Shown piece after piece: positions 17,498 through 30,846 of a stretch of 64,000 nt of DNA (positions within the stretch are counted from its first letter, which is position 1; every line of letters begins with the position of its first letter). The position numbers and the translations under genes were made by a program. Below the pieces are notes generated by a model. The model searched no databases, was not told the origin of the DNA, and saw nothing but the letters and a program-made list of their open reading frames with translations. Source of the stretch: Triangularia verruculosa (Eukaryota; Ascomycota; Sordariomycetes; Sordariales; Podosporaceae); NCBI GenBank assembly GCA_033296885.1, contig MU863875.1, forward strand, positions 496,001 to 560,000, given 5' to 3'.

Positions 17498-19991
17498 ATG
17501 GAAACACCACCGAGAACCAGCAGTCAATATGATGGAGGAGATGATGTTCACCATAGGCCATCCTTCCAAAGCTTTCACGATACCCAGTCCACGTTAAATG
17601 GTACCGATCAACCTGTTGAGTCTATCACCGAGGAGCAGAAGAGCGAGGAGTCCGGCACAGAGAATGAGAAACAGGTCGAAGAGTCCCAGGAGGATGTAAT
17701 TGAGCCTGCTGTGCCCGAAGGGCCACGACCCAGGGCGTTCCCCCTGGTCAAGACGTCACTAATTCGACCCCCCTCCGCTTTGCGCCACACAGTCTCTACG
17801 CCAGATATCTGCCAACGCGTGATGTCACCAGACGGGTCTGTACGACGAGAGTGCTCTGTTGAGATTCTGGGCTTGTCCAAAGAGGAAGTGCAGGTTATCC
17901 TTGCTGCCTCTAGAGGCACTGAAGGCCGGGGGGTGTCGATGGTTAGCATATTGTCAGCACAAAACATTGCCGCAGGCGATGGGGAACAGATTGAAGAGCC
18001 GCAGGTACCTGAGCAGGCCCATCCTCGTAAGTCCTCTTCGATATCACTGTCATAGGCTTCACCTAACACTGCATCCAGGCTGCCCAACGTGCATGAGCAT
18101 CCTCGCCGGCGACCTTGATCTTGCAACCTTTGCGCCCTCTCAGCAGCAACAACAAACTCAGTATCCCCAACCCTCAACCAAAACCCTCGCCAAGAGTTCC
18201 TTCATGAAGAAATCCCTAGCAACCCCCTTTCCTTATTATGCGTCCAGCCATGCCACCTCAGACGACGAGGAAGAAATGATTGTTTCGTGGGAACCTGATC
18301 ACGACCCAGGCAACCCCTACAACTGGTCCTCCGGAAAGAAGGCTTGCATCTTGATCACCTGCATGATGCTGATCGTCAACTCCACCATGGGGTCTGCCCT
18401 CCCGGCCAACGCCCTCCCTTTCATCAGCGACGAATGGGGCATCACCGACGAATCCCAACAAGTCCTTCCCATCTCGGTCTACCTAATAGGATACGTCATG
18501 GGTCCTATCCTCTGGGCGCCCCTCTCGGAGCAATTCGGCCGCAAGATCCTCACACTGGCCACTTTCCTCACCTTCACGGGTTTCACCCTCGCCACAGCGT
18601 TGGCTCCGACCTGGATCACCTTTCTTATCTTCCGCCTCTTGACGGGTACCTTTGCCTCAGCTCCCATCGCCATCGTCCCGGGTATCATCGCGGACATGTC
18701 CTCCGACCCTCGCTCCCGCGGTCGCAACATGGGGTTGTTCTTCATGACCACCGTCTCCGGCCCCCTTTTGGCGCCGATCATCTCGGGCTACTGCGCCGAA
18801 ACGATCGGTTGGCGCTGGGCCTTTTGGATCGGGTTGATTTATGCAGGTTGCACTGTTGTCCCGTTGCTCTTCCTCCCCGAGACATACGGCCCCATCCTAC
18901 TCAAACGTCGCGCCCAGGAAATCCGCCGTCACGACCCCAAAGCCCGCGTCGTCGCACTCCACGAGTTGGAGAAGAAGTCCTTCAAGGAGCTCACCACTGT
19001 GGTTTTGTACCGCCCCATCAAGATGCTCGTCACCGAGCCCATCGTCAACACCTCGTGCGCGTATCTGGCTCTCTGCTACGCAATCTTCTACATGTGCTTC
19101 GAGGCCTTCCCGCTAATCTTCATTGGCGTGTACGGTCTCTCCCCAGGCGAATGCGGGCTAACCTACCTCGCCATCGGCGTCGGGTGTCTCCTGGCGCTCC
19201 CCATATTTTTCGTGTACGACTCCATCCTACGGTCAGCAATGTCAAAGAACAAGCCTTGGACTCGCCAGGAGGAATACCGCCGGTTACCTCTTGCGTGCAT
19301 TGGCGGCCCAATGTTCGTCGTCTCCCTGTTCTGGTTAGGCTGGACAGCAAAAGAGGGAATCCACTTCTTCATCCCCATGCTGGCGGGTATTCCTTTCGGT
19401 GTAGGGTTCATGTGTATCTTCCAGGCCCTCCTGTATGTCCCCCTTCCCCTCCCACCTTTCCTTTTTTTACCCCATCACTAACATAATTGTGTGAAAAATA
19501 GAAATTACCTAACAGACGCCTACGAAATCTACGCCGCCTCCGCCAACGCCGCCGCCTCCACCTCCCGCTCTTTGTTAGCTACCGTCCTGCCGTTGGCAAC
19601 ACTTCCCATGTTTGAAAAACTCGGCATCAGCGGTGCCTGCTCCCTGCTGGGCGGGGTCAGCACGCTCATGTGCGTCATCCCCTTTGTTTTCCTCTGGCAG
19701 GGCGATCGGATTCGGTCAAACAGCAAGTTTTGTCTTGCCATTCGGCAGAGAAAAGAGGAGCAAACCCGCAAGATTGAGGAGCAGAGGCGAAGGAGTCATG
19801 CGAGGATGCTGCAGAGGGAGAGCCGGTCTGTTGAGGGTAGCAATCAGGGGCCTACTGATGAGAAAAAGGAGGCTGTGATTGAGGGGGAGAGGGTTAGTTC
19901 TTCGGTGGCGGGGGAGAGTAGTAGGGGTAGTAGTTCGGGGGTGTTGCCTGAGGTTGAGGTTAAGGTCGAGGGGGGGAAAGCGGTGGTTTAA
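17498..19991 (+). CDS. MFS transporter, DHA1-like, with long cytosolic N-terminus
   Basis: Drug:H+ antiporter-type major facilitator protein, probably in the plasma membrane. Three exons, 17498-18026, 18079-19432 and 19502-19991, give 790 aa. Residues 1-270 are hydrophilic, with a Cys pair (RCPTC) at the exon 1/2 junction. The membrane part starts after EPDHDPGNPYNWSSGKK, a motif common before TM1 in fungal DHA1 transporters. It contains PLSEQFGRK (signature A region), RLLTGTFASAPIAIVPG (TM4-5), LFLPETYGPILLKRRA at the central-loop side, and a C-terminal helix set ending near FVFLWQGDRIR. The C-terminal about 90 residues are charged and Ser-rich. The substrate cannot be predicted; polyamines, azoles or toxins are typical for relatives. 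The N-terminal extension is longer than usual (family members are often 500-600 aa). Confidence 0.88.
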
Positions 19992-20750
19992 ATCATGGGA
20001 GCGAAGGGGAGCTGGGATGAGGGTGGTGGTGGATGTGTAAGCTTTTGGACATGAACACGACTGGATTCATGGTGGACTAGTACCAGGCGACGGGAACAGG
20101 TGTCAAGGTACAAGGACGGTGTCCTGATGGTGGGAACAGGTGTAACGCTCGGGCTTTTTTAAACTTCTTCATGACTATTTTTTTTGTCATTTGGTTTCTT
20201 TGGCGGCGAAATATTGGGGTCTATTACTTATGCTGTATAGAAAGCATCACCTATAGATATTAAATTTGAATCATGATTACTTCAAAACTTTAATCATTTG
20301 AACTCCAAGATATCTCCACCTTCGCCCGCCTGTCTTCTATCTTTTTAGGCATATAAAAAACGGGGGGTATATACCGACAACCAACCGCACAACAAAAGAC
20401 ACCACACACAAATAGCCGCTTGTGATGAAGGTGATGCCGCGACAAAGACCGCAGTATACAATATACAGACACATCTCTCTCGCGCTTTTCTCTTCCGCAA
20501 AATACCTAGGTAGTATCAATGCGGCAGGCCAACCCCCACTCAATGCTAGTTGTATCAAGATATCATCCCAGTTGATCCCGTCCAAAAATCAGTTGCCATG
20601 TCCCAAGAGAATCTCTCATAATATAACAAAACGCAAACAAAAACGCCGGTTTCCCTTGTACAACCCATCAAAACAGCTCTCTAGCCGACAAACACTTATA
20701 CATCATCCAGTCGTTGCTGGCTGTAGCCTTCCTCTCCCTGTCACTGCCCC
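19992..20750. other. Convergent spacer, MFS gene / PPG1
   Basis: This 759-bp region lies between convergent genes. It is AT-rich around 20160-20300 and 20480-20650 and should contain both 3' UTRs. No ORF of note. Confidence 0.4.
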
Positions 20751-22045
20751 TCAGAGGAAGTAATCACCTGGCCCTCTCCTGCCCGCCGGGACATGGCGCT
20801 GGTCGTCTGGGACCGCCGAGAAGATGCTGAATTTCGTGTTGAGCTGCTCGTCCACCGTCATAATCGACGCCACGTTGCCACAGCGATAGCAGTAATTTGG
20901 CGCTGACCAGACCGTCACTACTGATTTCTCGTTGAAGTGATACTATGACATCATCAGCAACCGACCCTAAACCCCTGTCAGGACGTCAGATAGCATACCT
21001 TGTAACCCTCATTGACCAACTGATGGGCTCTCGCAATCGTCTTCAGCCCGTTTACATGGTTGAACTCTGTGGCGACCTTATCGCCAAACAGCCAACCCGC
21101 TCCTCTCGGGCTCACCGCCCATGTGTCGATATCTTCTGGGTCACTCCATACCAAATCGCAGAACGCGCCCTCGTGGGGAATTTCCTGCGCTCTGGCGACA
21201 ACGCGGATCTGGTCGATGGTTCTGATTTCGGGTGAGAGACCTCCGTGGACGCACAGGACGGTCCCGTCGACGATGGCGGCGAGGACTAGAAAGTCAAATA
21301 CTTGGCAACAGGCCTTCCAGACGGAGGCGTTGCCGTATTTTTGCTGGCATTCTTCGTAGAAGCCGTATACCTGGGTAATTTGACGGGATTCGTGGTTGCC
21401 GCGGACGAGGACTATTCTGTCGGGGTATCTGGGGGCTTGTTAGTCTTGCAAGTTAGGTATTACAATACCAGAGATGGTGTATGCTCACTTTGCCTTCAAG
21501 CACATTAAGAGAGTAAATGTTTCCAAACTAAAGTATCCTCTGTCGACGAAATCGCCCAGAAAGACAAACTTGGTGTCTGCTGACTGCGTGAGACCCTCGT
21601 TTGGTGGGGGAACGGCCTCGGTAGTTGTGTCTCCCTCGGCGATTGTTTCGTTTGGATCGGTACTTATTGGGGCAGCACCGGAGTTTATGACCTTCTTTTG
21701 CAGCTTGGGATCGGTGATTTCGCTCGGGGGCTCGATGTCGTCGGAGGTGATGACTGCTGTGACCGTCTGAGGCGCCTGGACGTTGTTGTCTCCTGGCATA
21801 CCGCCAGCCACACGGAATAGTTCTAACAAATCATAAAACTGGCCGTGGATATCGCCGCAGATGGTGACCGGGGTGACTACTGGTTGGATGTTTGACTCCT
21901 CCATAAGCACCTCCTTCACCATTTCGCAGAGCTGCTTCATAACAGACTCTGGTAGATAGTGACATTGTTTCGCTTCTTCGAGCCATTCGTCGAGACCGGC
22001 TCCGGGTCGGAGCTTTGCCGGGCCCGGCTTAGGCGCTGCCGTCAT
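20751..22045 (-). CDS. ppg1: PP2A-like Ser/Thr protein phosphatase catalytic subunit, Ppg1 type
   Basis: Metal-dependent PPP-family phosphatase. Three exons, 21489-22045, 20999-21428 and 20751-20942, give 392 aa. Catalytic motifs are all present: GDIHGQFYDLLELF (metal ligands), GDFVDRGYFSLET, RGNHESRQITQVYGFYEEC, a later SPRGAGWLFG and SAPNYCYRCGN. It ends in DYFL, the conserved PP2A-type tail whose terminal Leu is carboxymethylated. An insert of about 70 residues lies between AGG and FVFLGDFVDRG, rich in Thr, Pro and acids. From memory, filamentous-fungal Ppg1 proteins carry an insert at this place, which is why I prefer Ppg1 over Sit4/PP6. It is divergent from UPF3. Confidence 0.88.
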
Positions 22046-22757
22046 GGTATGGAATTAGGGGGGTGGTGGGGAAGGAGGGGGCGAGGGATTGCGCAAGTGT
22101 CTGGACGGTCGTCTGTTTCGTCTAATGATGCTTGTCTGCAAACGGAGGGACGGTAATCTCGAGGGTACCAAATTAGGGCAAAGTTGAGAAGAGCACAGCA
22201 GGCTTCTAGCAGCAAGAATCGGTCGACAAGAAGCAGCAGTTGGTTTGAGTGGTGATTGTGTAAGGCGGGGAGCGAAGGCGGGCTCTCAGCCGAGATTTAC
22301 GCGCTCACCAGCGCCGTCAGAGCCAAGCTCTCTCCCTCAACAGTGGTGGTGGAATTAAAGACATGGTCCGTGCGTTGCCAAGGACACCAATGACATCGAC
22401 AAGGAAGAGGTTGATAAGGCTGGCCCCACATGTTTATCCAAGTCTGGATTCCTGGGGACCTTCAATCTTCTGATGCATCTCTCACTCTCACTTACACCCT
22501 CACAAGCAGTCTTTTACTCATTTCCTTCAGCCCAGGCGAGCTGTGAAAGCTGTTTTAGTGATAAACTTTCTTTCATTGTCTCAGTCATCCAGCGACCCAG
22601 CGACCCATAAGATTGTGTGGCGCAATCAACGTTTTTTGAGAGCCCTGCTTACACTGAGTGAGCCAAACCACAACACAAAGTCGCAGTCATCGCGCGGCAA
22701 CATTGCAACCGTAATTCTTCAACATATCCACCTCAACTATCACTACGCGACTGCACC
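22046..22757. promoter_or_regulatory. Divergent promoter region PPG1 / UPF3
   Basis: This 712-bp spacer lies between divergent genes. It is G-rich near the phosphatase start and C/A-rich near UPF3. No clear core-promoter element or ORF. Confidence 0.4.
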
Positions 22758-24838
22758 ATGTCGACTCCACAGCTATTATCACGAAAGACAAATGGCACCA
22801 CAGCAGTCGCCCAGTCCTCGGCTGATGCGCCAAAAGCAACCAAGGCCAAAGCGCCTGCTAATGGCGAGAAGGTTGTTATCCGTCGTCTACCGCCAGGCAT
22901 GACGGAAGAGGAGTTTCACAACATATTGGGCGATGAATGGAAGCTTGGCAACGGAAAGGTCGACTGGTACAGTTGGTGCCCAGGCAAGGTCTCGCAGCAG
23001 TAAGTTCATTGCGTCAGTCAAAGCCTTGCTCCGTACTGACATGCAGAAGCCCCTCGAAGCCATCATTACCGGCTCGGGCGTACCTTCATGTCTCGCAGAG
23101 AGACCAGCTGCCCGAACTACTCCGTAAGGTACAAGAGACCAAGTGGGAAGATGCCAAGGAGACTTACAACGATCCGGCTCTCGTGGCTCCGCCAACCGTC
23201 GAGTTTTCCATGTTCAAGAAGATCCCCAGTGACAAAAAGCGGGTGGACGGCCGACAGGGAACTATTGATCAAGACCCGGAATTCATGGCTTTCCTCGAGA
23301 GTCTTGCTAGTCCAGACGGCAACAAGGAGGGCGTCACTGCCGAGCCAGAGCCAGAGGAGGAGCCCGAGAAGACCACCACTACACCCTTGATCGAGTATCT
23401 TAAGGAGAAGAAAGCTGCCAAGGCGAAGGAGATCGCTGCCGCTAAGATCGCAATGAAACACGCCAGAACGGAGTCGCTAAGTGGGAAGGGCAAGGCCCCG
23501 GCAACCAACACCGAGGAACCCAAGCGGAGAAGCACCAGGGACAGAGAGTCAAGATCCGAGAGAGAGAGGGCTACCGAGAAAGCACCAGAGAGGCCGAGGG
23601 AGTCGGTCAAGATTCTGACCAAGAAGGCTGTTGCCGCTGCTGAGGCCGCTGCGGAAGCTGCTAAAGTGGCAGCTATGCAAAAGTCGACCCAGTCTAGTGC
23701 ACCATCTGCCTCCACGGAAGCTCCGTCTAAGAGTCGAAGGGCAGGCATTGCCGCTGCAGCGCGTATCTTACAGCGTGATCTGGGTTTGAGCTCCAGCAAC
23801 GCACACCGCAAAGCCAGAATGGATGCAGCCAAGGCAGATGCAGACAGCAGCAACAAAGGTAGTACTACGAAAGGACCAGCGAAGGAAAATATCCCGATCG
23901 CTCCAGAGCCAGCGCCACCTACGCCCTCTTCTCAGCCATCATCATCTGCTCCACCCAAGTCACAGCCGGCAGCTCCTTCAAACAGATCCCGAAATAGAAG
24001 ACGAGGCGGCGGAGAAGAGAGTGGAAAGTCCAAAGGGGACAATAAAGCCGACAAGCAGGCCGATACAGCGCCGTCAGCGCCAGCACCAGCGCCAGTCAAG
24101 CCCGTGCTACTTCTCAAGAAGAGAGATGCACCACAGTCGCAGCCTCAGCAGCCGTCAGCACCTGCTACTCCAGTCTCTGCTACGGCGCCACAGTCTACAC
24201 CCACGACGGCCGGACCCTCACAACCTTCCGCGCCCAAAACCGCACCGGCGAAGCAAAGCGGTGGTGGTAGAGATTCCAAGAAAAGCACAGGCCCCGCCCC
24301 AAGCTCAGGGGCAACGCGGGCTTTCATCAAGCATGCAAACCACTCTCAGGGTGTCACTGAGGCACTCCTGAAGGAGGCCTTGTCAGCATACGGCACTGTG
24401 ACTTCTGTGGATATTGATCGCAAGAAGGGGTTTGCCTATGTTGATTTCACGGATCATGCCGGTCTCGCCAAAGCTATGGCTGCCAGTCCGGTCACGGTTG
24501 CGCAGGCTACCGTGCAGGTGCTAGAGAGGAAGGATATGGCGGCTAAGAAAGGGGGGCAGTCATCGGGTGCTAACCAGGGGAAGAATGCCGCTGCCTCTGC
24601 TTCCACTGCTCCTGCTGCTGCGCCAGCTCCAGCTCCCGCGGTCGCCACTCAGTCAAGCAGCACCGCACCTGAGAAGCCTCCTGGAGAACAACAACCAAAG
24701 GAAAGCAGGAGGAACCCTCGTCACCGCAACAAACGTGGCCGCGATAACAAGGATAAGGATGGAAAGGATGGTTCTGGAGGAAAGGGTGGTGGTGGGGGCG
24801 GTCCTGCGCCCGCTGCTGCTGCTGCTGCGTCTGGTTAA
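22758..24838 (+). CDS. UPF3: Nonsense-mediated mRNA decay factor Upf3
   Basis: Upf3/Smg-4 protein, which binds Upf2 and links terminating ribosomes or exon junctions to Upf1 in nonsense-mediated decay. Two exons, 22758-22999 and 23047-24838, give 677 aa; the intron is only 47 nt. The Smg4/Upf3 domain starts at KVVIRRLPPGMTEEEFH and includes RAYLHVSQRDQL, TVEFSMFKKIPSDKK and GTIDQDPEFMAFLESL. A long disordered, Ala/Pro/Ser/Lys-rich middle follows. A second RNA-recognition-like fold lies near residues 515-590 (TRAFIKHANHSQ..., KKGFAYVDFTD), then a basic Gly-rich C-terminus. A C-terminal RRM-like domain is also seen in other fungal Upf3 proteins as far as I recall. Confidence 0.9.
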
Positions 24839-27800
24839 CGAGGTCGGGAGATGATATGAGGGGCATCAGTTGATGGCATGCAGAAGATTTTGATATTTGA
24901 GCATCAGTCAGCGCAAAGAAGGTGCTGTTTGGCAGTCACTTCAGACAAGGCAATAGACAACCAGCGGATATGTCAAGTAATGTACTATGTTTTGTGATGT
25001 CCTGCCTCGGTTGGCGTTGATCTAGTGTACAGGGCGGTCGATGTGGTAGGTTTGAAAACAGTGTGTCTCGATGAGAACCAACTCAGGGGCCAAATTACCG
25101 GCGACCTCATGGGCTACATTCTAGTGTCTGGATGGATTGAACGCTAAACTCTCAGTTTATTTGAGTCAGGTATCCAAAATGTAGTCTCAGGATGCCTAGG
25201 GGTTCATGCGCGCTATCGTTGTCCTCATTTTCGGTCACCATGTAAGCGAATGTCCAATTGTAAGATGCGGATACACAATTACGACGACAATATAAGAAAA
25301 TGCCTAACTTCCCAAACATACGAGATATTTCGAGCCCCAAGCGAAGTGTTTACCGAGGAAAACGGTGGCCTTGATGGTCCAGGCAATGAGATTGGTACCT
25401 AAGAATTGAGGCGAAGTCACCGAGCCTGGCTGAAGTCTTACTCATACCGCAGCCGCGTCACAGCTACCACAGGCATATATGACCGGTGTGTGAATGTCGG
25501 ACTTGAAGTGAGTGGGTAGAAGAATATATTAAATACTGCTCCTGTATTCCTTATGGTGCGCCATCTTTTGACCGACTGATAGCGACTGAGCAACGTGGTA
25601 GCATTGGGTCCAGTAATTGCTACACGATATCGACGAGCAGTATGACAAAGACCTCGACATACAACAGATATCGACAAAATCGATGGAAGATTACAAGCAC
25701 AAGCACAAATGACACATCACACTACCTTAAAATCTGGACACGGTCAAGAGTTCCCCAAGAGCCAGCACTAAACGGCGACTTAACACGAACACGATGGAAG
25801 AATGCACAAGATTACACACCGATATACGAAGAACCAAACAGCGCGAAAGACAAAATCATGGGACCGTATTTCTCGATTAGTTCTGCAAGAATACCAATCA
25901 CACTACCTACACACTGAGATCATCCCGATGGCAGGACATACACAGAAAAGCCAGCCATCATGGAACCAAACACCACCGAAAGGCGGAGCACCAGAAAAGT
26001 ACTGGTTGCAAGAGGAAACACGGAAGTCACTCTGCCTGATAACGAAAACCGCGATACCAATGAGATACCACTATTATCAGCAATCACAATCCGCCAAGAT
26101 TACCATGCAGACGGATAGGAAACAAGACATCAAAAGCTCAAGAAGTCTGAATGCCATGACGCTTAGCAGCCAGCAGAACGGGGGCTGTCCTTCTCCGCAT
26201 CTCCGAGTTATGAAGATGGAGAGAGAGGTGTTGCAACGGGAATTGGTATGAAGTGCACCAAATGCACAAACCCGACATGTCGGTTACGTGTCAGGACACG
26301 CAACAAACTCAAAGGTATGGGCGCCTTGTATTCAAAGTCAAATCGCCTACCCAAGAACCACCCATCCGCGTCCCCTGACTGCAATCGAAGGTTTTCAGAA
26401 CACGTGTGCCCTGGGCTCGGGGTTCGCAAGAAGCAATGAGAACACAGAGAGACATCATCGGTGGTTGAACACGTATCCAGCAGCACGGATGCCATGAATG
26501 GGTGTCTTTTCTCCAGATTTCCAGCCTTACGTGTAACTGATACATGCCCAAGGCGACTTTTCTCTCGGGGAGCATGGAAGTGGGAGGTACAATGGAAGGG
26601 AGATATTGTGAGATATGTCACATGGTACCCCCATCTCGGCAGCGTGGAATTCATGGAGTCACAGCCAGCACAAGGCAGAAGGATCCTGCCTGCCTGTTTT
26701 TCACCACGGCTGTTGTTTTCTGTCCGGGGATGACGGCCCGGAGGGTGGGGATATCAGACTCACTTCTCGGTGCAACGTTTTCCGAGATCATGAGGTTTGC
26801 GAGGTCCAAATCAAGGTAGATGGGTGTACCTTCTCCCGAATCTAGGTACTCACTTGGTCGGCAATCATGGGCTTGATAACCATATCCTCCATGTCTCCTT
26901 GTATCCTGTCTCCTGTCAGCCTTGAGGGTATCGACGAAGCGTCGGGATCCTGCTTGCTGTTCTCCTGGGACAACAGGGCGTCAGAGTGACAAGTACATGA
27001 GAGTCCATCAGCCAGTGTTCTGAAAGCTTGGCCAGGGGAGATGAGAGGGACGAGGTATATTGAGCTGATACTTCTGCCTTGGCTCAGGGGGGGGTGTTAT
27101 GCCATCTGTCATCATCTCATCTCTGAAGAGTGAGCAGAGGCACACCATAAACAGTACCGGCCCCTTGCACAACTGAAGTCGATCCTGTTGGTACCAAGTA
27201 CCATGCCGTCATTAATGGTCGGCCACAGGTCTCGCTGAGCAGGTGAACGGATAATCTGTCCTTGAGAGTTGGTTGTTGGAGGTGTAGTCGTTTGTGTGGA
27301 TGGCCCGGAAAGCAGAGCCTGGGAAACCTATTGTCACTATACCGGAACGAAAACACTCAACGTCGATAGATGGAGGTTCAGTGATGAGTTGCCGCCCACC
27401 TGGGCACAGCTGTGTTGAAGGGGGGCTCGAAATCCTTCGAGATGTGGTCACTGTCACCGTGACGAATGAGCCGAACGGCAGTTCTAGAGTCCTACCATTG
27501 GTTTGTTCCGGTCCAGATACAAAACGAAGGATACCGAAGGAAGCCGGAACACAGTAGAAGCTGAGACCCTCAGATCTGTACCCACGGCTGTGTATCCCGC
27601 CCATCGGTGTGTGGCACCAGGGCCTGGGGGGCATCTAAGTCGACAAGAGTTCAAGACAGCGAGCCATTTTCCTGACATCAAGGTATCGAATTGTTGAGCA
27701 AACAACGCCACAATCATTTTGCTCACCGAAGACAAGACAACTGAAAAACTTCTCAAAACTGTCGTCTTCATCCGATATGGATGTGTGGGAAGGAAGCTGG

Positions 27801-30800
27801 GCAACAAGGCAACCGTCGTGGCCACCTCGGCCATTACCGTAGATGAGACGGCCCAGCAGAGGAAAGAACGGACAGGCGAGGCAAGCGGACCGGTTCGCAA
27901 ATCCAGAACCGGTCCGCTGGATCCTGCCGTGCTTGCGGAGTGGTCTGACAGAGGGAACTGGCCTGCTCTACTTCCTTCTTTGCTGTTCCATCCTTTTCTC
28001 TTAGGAGATAGTGGGCGCCCGTTTGGGCCCCCCCTTACGACGAAGGCTGCTGTTGATGCTGGTAGTGTCCCTAAAGAGCACCCTGTCTTGGTCCACGTAA
28101 ACCTTTCGTCATTTCCAAAGCATGCCAGGGTTCGAAAGGCTAGTTATTTTGGGGGCTTCTATTTCGGGGCGGCGAGCTGAAGGCGACGAGGCAGCGAGAA
28201 GAGAGAGGTTCGGTCTCGCCTTTTTCGGATGGCAGCACCATCGATTTGAACAAAGATTCCGTGGGACTTCGGTTCTAAGCCATCTGTGAAAAATGTGCCC
28301 CATGGAACGAGAGGCGGATAGGTCCCATCGGCCGCTAGCTCGTGTTCAGCAAGTTATTGTCGATGGTTGGAGCCCATCGACCTGGGCATGTGCTACCAAG
28401 CTGCCCATCTGGGCGAGGACCGGTGGAGTTATCTGAGCCGGACGTCGAAATGAGAGCATCGTGCCACCTCTAGGGTTCGGGTTGAGAAAGTCAACGGGGT
28501 TACCATTCATCCTGCCACGCCTCCACCACCCGCTCACCCTTTTCAGGTGCCTCTCTGTCTGCCTTGTGGCTTCCGGATGGAAAGGCAAAGAATGTCATCG
28601 GGGCGACTTGGCGCTTCGTCCGACATTCAGGATATTGAAGGTGCCACACGGAAGAAAAATGTGAGCGTCTGATGATGTTCAGTATACAGTACTGAAAGAC
28701 ACAGCGGGCCATGTGTGGCCGGGAAACAGGGGGGTAAGTCGCTCCCCAGTGTTCTTGATTCCAAGCATCCGAATCCTAACCTGAGGCCGCTTGTACGTGC
28801 CGTACTGCGGTACTGTGTCAATGCCCTTCACACTGGTAAAGGTGTGGCTGAAGAGGAAATAATTCCCACTATGTGTTTGAGCAAGAGAACCATTCCGCCA
28901 GTGAGGGATCCAATGCCCTCCATTACCAGCGTCTCGACGAATGGGACAGAATGGAGTCGCGCGAGCCTCGTGCGGCTGTATTCTCCTGAAACTGCTGATG
29001 AAAGAGAGAGTTGCAATGGCAAGGCTTTGGTCGAGGCCTCCCTTTCAGTCTCTTTGACCCTTTTCTTGCTCGATTGAGCAAAGAGGCGCAAAAAGCGCAT
29101 GATGGAGGGTAGTGCTTATGTATTGAACTGGCACAGCAGAAAGGAATATGTGGTCTTTTGTGAGCTGTCCATACTCAAAAGAAGGAAGAGGCAAAAAGAG
29201 GGTGCTTACTGTGCCGCACAGCCTTGCCTCTGGGCAGGGACACTGTCAACTTGCTTGACATATCCGTATCGCCATTCCTCCGGACACCCCACACTGGCGT
29301 CACCCGGGCAAGAAGCAGGAAGGAGGGAGGGTATTTCGACGTCAACGCCAGCAGACGACGCGGCTGTAGAGCTGTACGTGAGGGCAGAATCCGATAAACG
29401 AATGGAGAGCGCCCAAATACGGGACAGCAGAATGCTTGGTAAGACGGTCCGGAATGTGATGCAGCAAAACGGCTGTCAATTCGCCTCCAAGGCTCCGGGA
29501 AACCGGTGGTGTTTGACCAAGGAACCTCGAGGTTGGCAGTCCGGCTCCGAAAGAGAACAGAGATACGGAAACACAATTGAGTTGGCGGTTGCTGCGAATG
29601 CTGCGGTTCACCAGATAATCAAATGTGGGCCCCAGGGTTCTCGAAACGCGTCGCTGATTGGCTTGATCGCCTCCATTGGGGGGCTTAGGGCCTAGGCCTC
29701 CGGTTACCTCACTTCTTCCTCTGAACCAACAATCTCGACGAGTGACCTCACATCGCGTCTATCTCGACCATCTTGCAACAACCGCCGCACCACCGCCTAA
29801 GGTTGCGGACTGTCGATCTGCCGCACCCTGAGTCTCGCAAGTCATACGGTCCGTCGACCGGTTCTCCGGCTGCCCTCACATCCCACAATTGCTTGTCTGC
29901 TGCCCGTGGTTCGTCATGCCAATGGCCGTGAGCCTGTGGATACTCCAACCTCCTGCGGATGCCCTCACGAACATGTTTGCACTGCCTACTTGAAACACCC
30001 ACCACATCACAAAGAAACAGTTTTCTACAGTGGATCATCTGCATGCCCATGCCCGGAAGTCTAGGACTAGAAGCCAGGCATCGAGATAATCGCTATCAGT
30101 CATCTTTCTAGCGTCGGTCAGTCGGCCGCGCAGGATGCGCTATTCCCAGAAAGAGCAGACACCTGAGGCGTCAGGACAGTAGTCTAGGACTACTGGGTGA
30201 CTAATCTATGTCCTCTTGCTGACGTCTACCCCATAAACTCCCTTTTCAAGATAATGCCCGGTGTGGCTATGAAGAGAAGCTGGAGAGCCTTGCTCACCTT
30301 GACCCCCTGCTCGTCCTCACCCTGCGGCTGTACCTGGTTGTACCTCTTCGTTGCTTTCCACGCAGCAAAGCTCGGGTAATGTTGTATGTTTCACAGGTAC
30401 CCGTATACAATCGGTCATGCCATTCTCTCTTTGTTTCTTCCTGTCACTCTCCGTCCACCTACATCCTGTTCGGGTGGACCGCAGACCAGACCGGTGCCTG
30501 GGAGTCATTCCATAAAAGACAGGCCTTTCCAGCCGGCTAGCCCTTGACCGGATCTCTCTCCCATCTCATTCGCTCCAAGCTACGTACCTTGCCTAACGCA
30601 CTTATATGCACGATTGCTTGCATCTGTCTGCAACCCGGAGCCTTCCCATACCACCGCCCCCATTTTACTTAAATATCGAGCTTCCCACACCGTCTGGTCC
30701 CTCGACTTGACCGCTCTTCATCCACTCACCTATATTTACCCTGAGCATTCATCATCACCGTCACCATTCACGCCTACAGGCACATTCGCACACTACCAGC

Positions 30801-30846
30801 CGACGCCAACATACAGCCACCACGAAGGGACTCCACCACGTCCTAT
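24839..30846. other. Six-kilobase gene-poor region
   Basis: I find no recognisable gene in this stretch. Open frames of 100-200 codons occur (for example near 26.2, 27.2-28.2 and 29.1-29.7 kb) but overlap others in several frames and lack motifs. A perfect inverted repeat lies at 27884-27918. CpA is not depleted and TpA not enriched by eye, so I see no RIP-type decay. It may contain non-coding RNA or long upstream control sequence for the coiled-coil gene at 30847. Confidence 0.4.
27884..27918. repeat. Perfect 13-bp inverted repeat (hairpin)
   Basis: The arms agcggaccggttc (27884-27896) and gaaccggtccgct (27906-27918) are exactly complementary around a 9-nt loop. Each arm contains the palindromic core ACCGGT. 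It sits in non-coding sequence. It could be a binding site for a dimeric regulator, a hairpin in a transcript, or chance. Confidence 0.7.

Noticed and set aside
25440..26240. A/C-rich stretch that might be a RIP-mutated transposon
   Set aside because: CpA dinucleotides are abundant and TpA not enriched, the opposite of RIP; no terminal repeats or transposase motifs.
28120..28150. GGTTCGAAAG resembling a tRNA T-loop
   Set aside because: No matching acceptor stem, D-arm or anticodon arm could be built around it.
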